From CAZAYY01 sp964489525 (GTDB lineage: Bacteria; Chloroflexota; Anaerolineae; Anaerolineales; JABWBV01): DNA of 36,048 bases. Under the pieces are notes generated by a model, which worked only from the letters and a program-made list of their open reading frames with translations, was not told the origin of the DNA and searched no databases. Within the stretch, counting starts at the first letter, position 1. The number at the start of each line of letters is the position of its first letter. The position numbers were made by a program, and so were the translations under genes. The stretch lies in the NCBI GenBank assembly GCA_964489525.1, contig CAZAYY010000034.1:1-36048 (forward strand), written 5' to 3'. Of this stretch, positions 1 to 6,644 are shown piece after piece.

Positions 1-50
1 AGCCAGAAGAAAAACGCACCTAAAAGTAAACCAATAATCAGCCACCACAT
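1..50 (-). CDS. rdhB: RdhB-like membrane anchor, N-terminal fragment (rdhB1)
   Basis: Only the first 16 codons are inside the window; the gene continues beyond position 1. The translated start (MWWLIIGLLLGAFFFWL) is the first transmembrane helix and is identical to the start of the complete 88-residue protein at 6378-6644. The AAAGGAG ribosome binding site and the short gap from the preceding rdhA stop codon are also the same as in that copy. RdhB proteins are small hydrophobic proteins thought to hold the exported dehalogenase subunit at the outer face of the cytoplasmic membrane. Calling this rdhB rests on its homology to the full copy and its place just after an rdhA gene. Whether it is intact cannot be seen. 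Confidence 0.7.
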   Translation of the reverse strand, partial: MWWLIIGLLLGAFFFW

Positions 51-71
51 GGGAATTCTCCTTTGAGTAAA

Positions 72-1457
72 TTAGCTCGTTTCATTCGGGGTTTGCTGCG
101 TGTTGATGCCATATTCAGCCAGGTTCAGGCTCCACCACTCGTTCGGATCTTTCTGGGGTTCGCCCAGCGTGGTTACCGGGGTGTAGAGCAGGTCATCCAG
201 CTTCTTGAAGGTCGAGTTCAAGAACGGGGCACTTGCAGCCATGTAGTTGCGCACCCGGTTGAAGGATGCCAGGTTCTTCGTGGCAAACGGGCATACTGCA
301 AAGCAGATACCGCAGTTGGTGCCAACCTGGTACCAGTACGAGCGGCAGCGTGGGGCATCTTCATAGTAGGCTTTCTTGCCGGAGTTGTTCCAACCACCGC
401 GCACTTCCCAGGTGGGCTCCTTGCCGAAGCTGAGGGCTTTGGACGGGCACAGGTCGGCGCACTTCGTGCAGGATTCGCAGAACTTCATCAGGCCGGCATC
501 AATCGGCTTGGTTGGGGCCAGCGGCAGGTCGGTGACCATCTTGAACACGCGCAGCATCGGGCCGTATTCCGGGGTCAGCAGGCGGTTCAGGCGGGACATT
601 TCGCCCAGGCCAGCCAGGGTCGATAAGCCCGTCGAAACGCCCAGGGCGTTGGTTTGGGCTTCGGCCAGGCCGTAGTAGCCCAGGCCCCACAGGAAAGCCT
701 GCAGGCGCTGCTGGATGTTCTGGTTGCGGGTGTAGGTCAGGTTGGTGGTGGCGGCGCCCAGAACGGTGGGAACGCGGGCCATCGTCTCTTCCGACATTTG
801 CACCGACCAAACAATGATCCAACGGGCTGTTTTGTGAATCACACGCTGGTTGTCATCTTCAAAGGGTACTTCATCGGTGCTGGAAATGACCACCTTTTTG
901 CCATCGGGGTCGGTATGGTAGATCAACTTCTCAGTGGTTTCCGGTTCCATTTCCAGAAAACCCACGGTGCCAGCACCAAAATGGCGCAGGGCGGCGGTCA
1001 CAATCTGCGAGGCTTCTTCGGGGGTACCCGTCCACTTGGCGACACCAAGCTTTTCAGGCCCATTCCCATCCGTCTTGGGCATAAAACTCTGCCCGGACCG
1101 GCCAGCGTTGCAGCCGGCCTGGAAAGCCACATCGCGCAGGGCGTAGCCCGGCTTGTTTTCTTTCAGCCATTTGTCCAGGTTGGTTTTTTGGGTCGCGGCC
1201 AGCTTGTCAATGTTTTCTTGCGATACGTACTTGGCAAAGCCACGGCGCACGGTGTCGCGCTCGTCAAAGCGGTTGATGTTCTTCCACTCGATTTCAATCG
1301 TGGGTTTGTCTACTTCTTTGACGAAGCCAGGGCGCTTGATGGTGAAGTTCTTGTCGGACATGTCTTCGCCGAATGGGATCATCGGCGCCAGGGCAGCGGC
1401 TGCGCCCAGCTTGCCCAGGTCTTTCATAAATTCTCGTCGGGTCAAATTTTCAGGCAT
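72..1457 (-). CDS. rdhA: Reductive dehalogenase catalytic subunit (RdhA1), Tat-exported
   Basis: 461 residues, within the usual RdhA size. The N-terminus has a twin-arginine signal (TRREFMKDLGKLG, residues 6-18) followed by an Ala-rich stretch. The middle has the corrinoid-binding-type region of the RdhA family (GLGYYG about 259-263, GLGE about 283-286, TPEYGP 295-300, TDLPLAPTKPID 309-320). Two ferredoxin-type cluster motifs follow: C327-x2-C330-x2-C333-x3-C337P and C371-x10-C382-x2-C385-x3-C389P. Family members use cob(I)alamin and two [4Fe-4S] clusters to remove halogen from organohalides as terminal electron acceptors. The Tat signal and the adjacent rdhB argue against the cytosolic epoxyqueuosine reductase QueG, which shares the fold. 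The start has a good AAAGGAG site. It is a close paralogue of the protein at 6666-8051. The substrate cannot be predicted from sequence. Confidence 0.9.
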   Translation of the reverse strand: MPENLTRREFMKDLGKLGAAAALAPMIPFGEDMSDKNFTIKRPGFVKEVDKPTIEIEWKNINRFDERDTVRRGFAKYVSQENIDKLAATQKTNLDKWLKENKPGYALRDVAFQAGCNAGRSGQSFMPKTDGNGPEKLGVAKWTGTPEEASQIVTAALRHFGAGTVGFLEMEPETTEKLIYHTDPDGKKVVISSTDEVPFEDDNQRVIHKTARWIIVWSVQMSEETMARVPTVLGAATTNLTYTRNQNIQQRLQAFLWGLGYYGLAEAQTNALGVSTGLSTLAGLGEMSRLNRLLTPEYGPMLRVFKMVTDLPLAPTKPIDAGLMKFCESCTKCADLCPSKALSFGKEPTWEVRGGWNNSGKKAYYEDAPRCRSYWYQVGTNCGICFAVCPFATKNLASFNRVRNYMAASAPFLNSTFKKLDDLLYTPVTTLGEPQKDPNEWWSLNLAEYGINTQQTPNETS

Positions 1458-1560
1458 TTCAAACTCCTTTGGAAATTATCTCGTCTTTTCAGATCTCACT
1501 ACACTTTTTACAAAAATTTGGCTCGCTTTATAAATGGATTTACAACCTCCTCGATCAACA

Positions 1561-1770
1561 CTATTTTTGATTTGAATCTATTTTTTCATTCAACGGTTCA
1601 GCGACGACCCGGGTTACTTCTGAAGTCAAGTCTTTGAACGCAGTCTGAATGGATGAAACAATTTCTCGCACTTGTTGAAACAAACGAGCGGTTTCCTGGG
1701 GGCCAACAGCCAACACAGCAAACAGCATGATGAGCATAATTTCGCCAGCGCCAAGGTTAAAAAAGCGCAT
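1561..1770 (-). CDS. TatA/TatB-like Sec-independent translocase protein
   Basis: 69 residues with the TatA/TatB layout: a short N-terminal stretch, a membrane helix at about residues 8-22 (GEIMLIMLFAVLAVG), the hinge GPQE, then an amphipathic helix (ARLFQQVREIVSSIQTAFKDL) and a charged tail. The GPxE hinge and the amphipathic helix fit the TatB/TatA family. Position after tatC and sequence unlike the first tatA suggest a TatB-like role in binding twin-arginine substrates, but this is inferred. The start at 1770 is chosen because it lies 1 nt after the tatC stop codon and begins right before the helix; a longer reading frame would run into tatC. It belongs to the rdh/tat gene cluster. Confidence 0.8.
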   Translation of the reverse strand: MRFFNLGAGEIMLIMLFAVLAVGPQETARLFQQVREIVSSIQTAFKDLTSEVTRVVAEPLNEKIDSNQK

Positions 1771-1771
1771 C

Positions 1772-2548
1772 TTACACCTCCATCCCGGCAGCTGCGAGGG
1801 AACGCTGGCGCGCTCTACCGGCAAACCAGGCCAGGATCACCCCGATCTCAAACAAAACCAGCAGCGGGGCCATCACCAGCATCATGTTGAAAATATCCGG
1901 CGTGGGCGTGACCACTGCGGCCAGAACTGCAATTACCAGCAGTGCAAAGCGGCGGTTCTTCGCCAACTGGCGAGATGTCACCACGCCCAAACGGGCCAGC
2001 ACAGCCAGCAGCAGCGGGGTTTCAAAAATCAAACCGGTGGAGAACATGACCGTGGTCACAAACCCGATGTAGCCATCAATCGAATAGGTGGGCGCAACCA
2101 GGTTCGACATAAAGCCCTGCAGATAACCAATGGCCAGGGGCAGCATAACCATACCTGCGAATGCCACACCCAGCGCAAAGAACAGCCCGATGGCCACAAC
2201 CGACACAAGTAAGATCCGCTTTTCGCTTTTGGTCAGCCCGGGGGTGATGAAACCCAATAGTTCAAACAGGATGTAGGGCATGGCCAAAACCAGGCCGAAA
2301 AGCAGCCCAACCCGGAAATAAACCACGATGGATTCAGTAGGGTGCAGCGCCACCGGCCGGACATCGCCCATGGGGCTGAGAATAAAGGCCATGGCTTTAT
2401 TGACAAATAACAAGCCCACCAACGTCCCCACCAACACACCGATGACAATTCGCATCAGCCGGACGCGCAGCTCTTCCACATGGGCCATAAAGGCCATGCG
2501 CCGCTGGCGATGGGCTTCTCGGGGGTCGAGGGGTTCTTGTTCGGACAT
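1772..2548 (-). CDS. tatC: Twin-arginine translocase subunit TatC
   Basis: 258 residues, normal for TatC, with six predicted membrane helices. The N-terminal cytoplasmic segment has the family pattern around MAFMAHVEELRVRLMR (residues about 18-33), matching the conserved HxxELRxR motif, and the F-E-x-P motif is visible in the fourth region (GLIFETPLLLAVLARLG). TatC recognises the RR signal peptide of folded, cofactor-bearing proteins and forms the translocon core. The gene is 6 nt after tatA and 1 nt before the second tatA/tatB-like gene, so the three are almost surely co-transcribed. Its position between the multihaem cytochrome and rdhA1, in a cluster with three RR-signal RdhA proteins, suggests a translocon dedicated to, or at least co-expressed with, these enzymes. 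Confidence 0.93.
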   Translation of the reverse strand: MSEQEPLDPREAHRQRRMAFMAHVEELRVRLMRIVIGVLVGTLVGLLFVNKAMAFILSPMGDVRPVALHPTESIVVYFRVGLLFGLVLAMPYILFELLGFITPGLTKSEKRILLVSVVAIGLFFALGVAFAGMVMLPLAIGYLQGFMSNLVAPTYSIDGYIGFVTTVMFSTGLIFETPLLLAVLARLGVVTSRQLAKNRRFALLVIAVLAAVVTPTPDIFNMMLVMAPLLVLFEIGVILAWFAGRARQRSLAAAGMEV

Positions 2549-2554
2549 GGTGTC

Positions 2555-2719
2555 TTACTCGGTTTTTTCTGTATTTTCTTTATCGGTCTGCAGGCCGGTG
2601 CGGAATTCGCGAATGGCAGAGCCAAGCTCTTTGCCAATTTTGCCGACCCGGCCCACCCCGAAAATCAGGATGACAATGACCAGGATAACAAGCAGTTCAG
2701 GTAAATGAATGGTAGGCAT
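2555..2719 (-). CDS. tatA: Small TatA-family translocase protein
   Basis: 54-residue ORF read directly from the sequence: ATG at 2719-2717, TAA at 2557-2555. The protein starts MPTIHLPELLVILVIVILIF, then has a hinge (GVGRVGKIGKELG), an amphipathic helix and a short acidic/lysine tail. This is the compact TatA layout (one N-terminal helix, GxG/GPxK-like hinge, amphipathic helix); FG..(R/K)(L/V)..(I/L)G is typical. TatA oligomers form the passage for Tat substrates. The AGGAG site a few nt before the ATG supports the start. It lies 12 nt after the multihaem cytochrome stop codon and 6 nt before tatC. Confidence 0.88.
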   Translation of the reverse strand: MPTIHLPELLVILVIVILIFGVGRVGKIGKELGSAIREFRTGLQTDKENTEKTE

Positions 2720-2731
2720 TTAGTTCTCCTT

Positions 2732-4480
2732 TTAGTTTCCAGACTTCTGTTCGTATGGGGTGTCCTCGTGGCACAACGCACAAGGTCGAATTTCAGGCCC
2801 AAAGTTGGGGTGGCACAGGGTGCAGCTTGCATCACCCTCGTGCTGGTCGTGCGGGTTGGGCTCAAACATACCGGTAATTTCCTGCAAACCGGCCTGGGTT
2901 TCGCCGTGGCAGGTCAGGCACTGGGCATTGGAAGGCCGGGTGGACGGCGGGAAGGGGTTGTGGCAGTCTTCACACAAAATGGGCTCCTGGCTGGTCTGGT
3001 TGGCGTGGATGCTGTCCAGGCTGGTGACTTCCGGCCAGGGGTTTAGCCAGGCAATCTGGTTGGGCATGTGCGGGAACTGCAAAATTAGCTTGGCTTGCAA
3101 AGTGGTGTTTTCCAGGGTGCGAATATCCAGGGTTTCCCAATTGCCGCTGTGGCAAAGCGAGTTGCCGCAGAAGGTGGTGTTGTCGGGCTTGTCGTAGTTG
3201 GCCACTTCGTGACAACCGCTGCAGGCATCGTTCTCATCGGCCGGGTCGTACATATACTTGTGCAGCACTGTCCAGTTTGCCTTGGCATGGCTGGTGGGTT
3301 TGGCTTTCAAGTAGTAATCCAGGTTGACCACTTCGGCTGTGGCGGCGGCCTGTACCGGAACGCTGTGACACAGGTTGCAGGACTGCGGAACGGCTTCCGC
3401 TTTCTCGTTGAAATGTTCGCCATCATGGCAGCGGAAACAGCCGGGCGCTGTCTGGTGTCCCAGGTTGTTGAAGTGGGTATTCCAATCTGACTTGGCTTCG
3501 GGGAAGACACTCTGGTCGTAGAATGCCGATAACTGTTGAGCAGCCTGTTGGAGCAGGTCGAAGCTATTGCTGTAAAAATCGGGATAGGCCTGCTGGTAAT
3601 ATGAAGGCAGGTTGCCAATGGTGCGCAGGGCTTCTTCTTTAGAGGCATATTCGGCGCGCAGCAGTTCGATGGCCTTGGCCTTGATCTCTGGAATCTGCGG
3701 GGAAACCAGGTTAAGCGCCATCAGCGAATCTACGGCATCTTCCGGCATGGGCACAATGTGGGTAACCCGGTTGTGGCAGGTTACACAGTCCATTTTTTGA
3801 AGCTGGGTTTCATCCAGGGAATACACATCAAAATCGCCACGCACATATTCTACATAGACTTCGTTTTCTTTATCGTAAACCTTGACGTAGGGAATATCCT
3901 GTTCGCGTTTATCGGTGGCGTAGAACAAAACCTCGTTTTGGGTGTGCCAGTGGATTCCAGTCCCCTGGCCTTCGTCGGCTGAGCCGCCGCCTGTTTTCAA
4001 TTGAAGGAAGGTGATGTTGGCGGTGTTGGCCTGGTCGTCGGCAAAACGGACAATTTGCTTGGCTGTGTTAGCCGAAAACTTATCGGCATTGTGACACTGC
4101 TCGCAAACTTCCTCCGCAGGGCGCAGGGTTTTAATTTCAATCGGGAACTCATAGTTATTGGAAACGTGGGCTACCACATGCCGAAAATCGCCAGCCTTGC
4201 GGGCAATCTGGTTGCCGATGTGGTCGCGGCCGATATGGCATTCCACGCACTTGATCTCCGCATGCGGAGAGAGCAAATAGGACGTATATTCGGGGGGCAT
4301 AGAGTGGCAGCCCGTGCCGCAAAATTCTGGGGAATTGGTGTATTCCCAGGTATAGGCGCCGCCGGTAAGCGCTACAAGAAAAAACAGGCTCGAAAAGAAA
4401 AGGGTTGAGGTGCGAATCCATCCTGGGGATGTTTTCGGGGGGGCAACAAAGTTTTTCAACCAACCTAGAATTTTTTTCAT
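2732..4480 (-). CDS. Membrane-anchored dodecahaem cytochrome c, NapC/NrfH-like N-terminus
   Basis: 582 residues. One N-terminal membrane helix (about residues 24-45) is followed by 12 c-haem attachment motifs. Ten are CxxCH, starting at residues 78, 126, 232, 348, 368, 420, 503, 521, 553 and 567. Two are non-standard: CX3CH at 54 (CGTGCH, followed by SM) and CX4CH at 438 (CGNSLCH). The helix plus a first haem site followed by Ser-Met resembles NapC/NrfH-type quinol dehydrogenases, which draw electrons from menaquinol and pass them to periplasmic enzymes. Central residues 135-230 and 245-345 are long haem-poor stretches. Between rdhA2 and the tat genes, it is a good candidate for the electron donor to the exported RdhA enzymes; that role is inferred. 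Maturation needs a cytochrome c system and Sec export. A start-proximal AAAGGTAG is present. Confidence 0.9.
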   Translation of the reverse strand: MKKILGWLKNFVAPPKTSPGWIRTSTLFFSSLFFLVALTGGAYTWEYTNSPEFCGTGCHSMPPEYTSYLLSPHAEIKCVECHIGRDHIGNQIARKAGDFRHVVAHVSNNYEFPIEIKTLRPAEEVCEQCHNADKFSANTAKQIVRFADDQANTANITFLQLKTGGGSADEGQGTGIHWHTQNEVLFYATDKREQDIPYVKVYDKENEVYVEYVRGDFDVYSLDETQLQKMDCVTCHNRVTHIVPMPEDAVDSLMALNLVSPQIPEIKAKAIELLRAEYASKEEALRTIGNLPSYYQQAYPDFYSNSFDLLQQAAQQLSAFYDQSVFPEAKSDWNTHFNNLGHQTAPGCFRCHDGEHFNEKAEAVPQSCNLCHSVPVQAAATAEVVNLDYYLKAKPTSHAKANWTVLHKYMYDPADENDACSGCHEVANYDKPDNTTFCGNSLCHSGNWETLDIRTLENTTLQAKLILQFPHMPNQIAWLNPWPEVTSLDSIHANQTSQEPILCEDCHNPFPPSTRPSNAQCLTCHGETQAGLQEITGMFEPNPHDQHEGDASCTLCHPNFGPEIRPCALCHEDTPYEQKSGN

Positions 4481-4633
4481 GCAAACTACCTTTCAATGAA
4501 CAGTTTTTCTTTTTTACATCCTGAGAAACATGCCATAGGCTTAATTGCCGGGCACACCAGCATTAACATAATATTAGCAAAATACCTGAAAAGGTTGTAG
4601 AAGGAAAAACGAGGGAATTTGTAGGGTTTTTTC

Positions 4634-4924
4634 TTACACGCTGCGGCGTTCAGGATTGGGCGCGGGTTTGCTGCGTCCCACCAGCCAGGCTACAAACATC
4701 GCCAGCAGCAGGATGGCAAACATGATCGCAAACAAGGCGGCGGCTTTGTATTCTAATTCGTGCAGACTGGCAACAGCCCCCTGAAAAAACAGGACCTCCC
4801 CCACAAACCAAAGGAGGTAAACCGGCCATTTCCACAAGGGATAGAGCGAAATACAAATCTCCAACTGGTGATCTGGTTGGGAGACCTGTTTATTCTTCAA
4901 TTGCGGTGTCGCTTGCGATTCCAT
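4634..4924 (-). CDS. Small two-helix membrane protein, possible anchor for RdhA2
   Basis: 96 residues from the ATG at 4924, which overlaps the last 35 nt of rdhA2 in another frame. A polar N-terminus of about 32 residues precedes two hydrophobic helices (roughly 33-55, WPVYLLWFVGEVLFFQGAV, and 62-85, KAAALFAIMFAILLLAMFVAWLVG) and a basic, Pro-rich tail. It has no recognisable sequence similarity to the three-helix RdhB-like protein at 6378-6644. Its position, following rdhA2 just as rdhB follows rdhA1 and rdhA3, suggests it anchors RdhA2, but this is inferred from position only. No clear Shine-Dalgarno sequence precedes the ATG, so translational coupling to rdhA2 is likely. Confidence 0.72.
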   Translation of the reverse strand: MESQATPQLKNKQVSQPDHQLEICISLYPLWKWPVYLLWFVGEVLFFQGAVASLHELEYKAAALFAIMFAILLLAMFVAWLVGRSKPAPNPERRSV

Positions 4925-6296
4925 ATTCAGGTAAATCCAATTCCCACCACAGGTCGGGGTCTTTTTGCGCACCGTAGCTGAAGGCATCGTCCATGCTGCG
5001 CAAAAAACCATTCATCACAGGGAGGGTTGAAATCGTGGCTTTCACACATTGGTGAAGCCAGGCTTTATCTTTTTTAGAAAAGGGGCAAACTGCAAAGCAA
5101 ATACCACAGTTGGTGCCGGCTTCCGTTTGCCAATAAGTCAGGCATTTGACCGAATCTTCAAAATAGGTTTTATGCCCCGGGTTGTTCCATTCACCCTGCA
5201 CTTCCCAGGAGGGATGATCATCCAGGCTTAATGCACCGGGGGGGCAGGCTTCGGCACATTTTTTACACACTTTGCAAAACTCAATAATCCCGGCATCAAT
5301 GGGCTGGTCTACCGCCAGCGGCAGGTCGGTGATCATGGTAAATATGCGCACCATGGGACCAAATTCCGGGGTAATCACCCGGTTCAACCGCGAAAGCTCG
5401 CCCAGGCCGCCCAACACAGCAAAAGCAGGCGCAATGGCCAGGCCATTCAAAGTCGCCTGGCCCAGTGCCTGGTAGCCCAGGCCGCGTAAAAATTCCTGGG
5501 TACGGCACTGGATGTGGGCGCCGCGATTATAAGCCAGCGAAGTGGTCTGGCTGGCCGTGACGGTGGGTGCTCGCTTCATGGTTTCTTGGGACATTTGAAC
5601 GGTATACACAATAACCCAGCGCGCCTTTTCAGGGATCACCCGTTTGGTTTCGGTTTCGTAAGCCGCATCCACATCTTCAAACACCAGTTCTTTGCCGTCC
5701 GGGTCGGTTTTATAGATCAGTTTGCGGGTGTTTTCATTGAGTTCGACGAAAGCAATCGTTGCCGCGCCAAAATGGCGCATGGCCACGCGTAAAATTCGGG
5801 CGGCTTCTTCGGGGCTGCCCTGCCAGGGGGGGACATTGCGGGCTTCGGGAGTAAATGCAGTTTGTGGACCTAAAAACGAAAGGCTCTTGCGAGTGTCGAA
5901 CTGCTGGGCGGCGCTGAGGGCATAATCTTTCAGGGTGTAGCCTGGCTCATTGTCCAGGATGCGCTTGCGCTGGTTTTCCTGGGCAAGCTGGCTGATGCGC
6001 ACCACCTCGGTCTCCCCTACGTAGTGGGCTAAACCACCGCCTAAAACGGTGCGGCTGTAATCCATGCGCTGGATGCGCTCCCAATCAATTTCTACGGTTG
6101 GCTGTTCCACCCTACGGACCCACCAGGGCCGGGCCGGACGCCCGGCAGCTTCATCTAATTTCTTTGGATAAGGGCGGAAATTTTTGGTTTGAGGCTGGAT
6201 CAACTTGTCAACTGACAGGGTTGCGCCTGCTGCACCCGCCAAACCGGCAATGCGCAAAAATTCCCTGCGAGAAAGTTTTTTTTCCGAGTCGGACAT
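4890..6296 (-). CDS. rdhA: Reductive dehalogenase catalytic subunit (RdhA2), Tat-exported
   Basis: 468 residues from the ATG at 6296. A twin-arginine signal (LSRREFLRIAGLAG, residues 8-21) is followed by the RdhA core: GLGYQALG (272-279), GGLGELSRLNRVITPEFGP (296-314), TDLPLAVDQPID (323-334). The two Fe-S motifs are C341-x2-C344-x2-C347-x3-C351P and C385-x11-C397-x2-C400-x3-C404P. The reading frame stays open upstream to 6341, but that ATG lies in the loop of a terminator hairpin and would put 15 extra residues before the signal, so the inner start (preceded by AGGGG) is preferred. It is clearly more divergent from RdhA1 and RdhA3 than they are from each other, including a distinct segment after the signal (residues 35-60). 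Probable corrinoid-dependent organohalide reductase; substrate unknown. Confidence 0.9.
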   Translation of the reverse strand: MSDSEKKLSRREFLRIAGLAGAAGATLSVDKLIQPQTKNFRPYPKKLDEAAGRPARPWWVRRVEQPTVEIDWERIQRMDYSRTVLGGGLAHYVGETEVVRISQLAQENQRKRILDNEPGYTLKDYALSAAQQFDTRKSLSFLGPQTAFTPEARNVPPWQGSPEEAARILRVAMRHFGAATIAFVELNENTRKLIYKTDPDGKELVFEDVDAAYETETKRVIPEKARWVIVYTVQMSQETMKRAPTVTASQTTSLAYNRGAHIQCRTQEFLRGLGYQALGQATLNGLAIAPAFAVLGGLGELSRLNRVITPEFGPMVRIFTMITDLPLAVDQPIDAGIIEFCKVCKKCAEACPPGALSLDDHPSWEVQGEWNNPGHKTYFEDSVKCLTYWQTEAGTNCGICFAVCPFSKKDKAWLHQCVKATISTLPVMNGFLRSMDDAFSYGAQKDPDLWWELDLPEYGIASDTAIEE

Positions 6297-6308
6297 ATCC
6301 AGCCCCTG

Positions 6309-6357
6309 AAAAAAAGGGGGGTTGGGAGCAGAACCATGCACAAACTGCTCCCAACCC
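6309..6357 (-). terminator. Strong intrinsic terminator or attenuator inside the rdh cluster
   Basis: On the minus strand a perfect 13-bp stem (arms 6345-6357 and 6319-6331, core GGTTGGGAGCAG/CTGCTCCCAACC) with a 13-nt loop is followed by three C and then seven T (plus-strand A-run 6309-6315). This is a classical intrinsic terminator. It lies between rdhB3 (stop 6378) and rdhA2 (start 6296), so it either ends the rdhA3-rdhB3 transcript or lets only part of it read through into rdhA2 and the genes beyond. Confidence 0.85.
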
Positions 6358-6377
6358 GGTTTAAGGAGAAAAAAATG

Positions 6378-6644
6378 TCAGGCAGTTTTTCGACTGCGCA
6401 GGAAAGGCAGCACGCCGCCTACCGCAGCCAAAATCAGGCCAGGAATACCAAAAATCAACACAAGATACGTCGCTGCGCGGGGTTCAAATTCCAAACCAGA
6501 CATAAAGAAGTTTTGCCCGGCAAACAGAATCAAAATCACGCCCAGGACCAACAAAATCCATTCATACCAGGTGGGTTTCATGCCAGACTTCGCCAGCCAG
6601 AAGAAAAACGCACCTAAAAGTAAACCAATAATCAGCCACCACAT
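6378..6644 (-). CDS. rdhB: RdhB-like three-helix membrane anchor (rdhB3)
   Basis: 88 residues with three hydrophobic helices (about 1-18, 27-48 and 58-80) and short loops, ending in a basic tail (LRSRKTA). Size, helix number and position directly after rdhA3 match the RdhB family, putative anchors of the exported RdhA. Sequence conservation in that family is low, so the assignment relies on topology and position. The ribosome binding site AAAGGAG lies in the 21-nt gap after rdhA3. The same start, spacing and site occur at position 50 as part of the duplicated unit. A strong terminator follows the stop codon. Confidence 0.82.
   Translation of the reverse strand: MWWLIIGLLLGAFFFWLAKSGMKPTWYEWILLVLGVILILFAGQNFFMSGLEFEPRAATYLVLIFGIPGLILAAVGGVLPFLRSRKTA

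Larger units (their letters stand above)
1..1471. repeat. Direct repeat copy 1 (rdhA-rdhB unit)
   Basis: This segment aligns without length change to 6595-8065 at a constant offset of 6594 bp. Similarity covers the rdhB start, the rdhA-rdhB spacer (one or two differences), the whole rdhA gene and the rdhA ribosome binding site. It stops abruptly 14 bp upstream of the rdhA start codon (position 1471/8065). The other end lies outside the window. It is a duplicated gene pair, not an insertion sequence: no transposase or terminal inverted repeats are visible. Confidence 0.85.

Noticed and set aside
72..1457. Epoxyqueuosine reductase (QueG) as an alternative identity for the RdhA proteins
   Set aside because: QueG shares the corrinoid and Fe-S fold but is cytosolic. 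All three proteins here carry twin-arginine signals and are followed by small membrane proteins.
654..1637. 327-codon plus-strand ORF opposite rdhA1
   Set aside because: A shadow of rdhA1; the copy over rdhA3 is broken into smaller frames, so it is not conserved between the repeats as a protein would be.
6297..6341. N-terminal extension of RdhA2 (15 residues)
   Set aside because: The upstream ATG is in the loop of a terminator hairpin, has no ribosome binding site, and would displace the Tat signal from the N-terminus.
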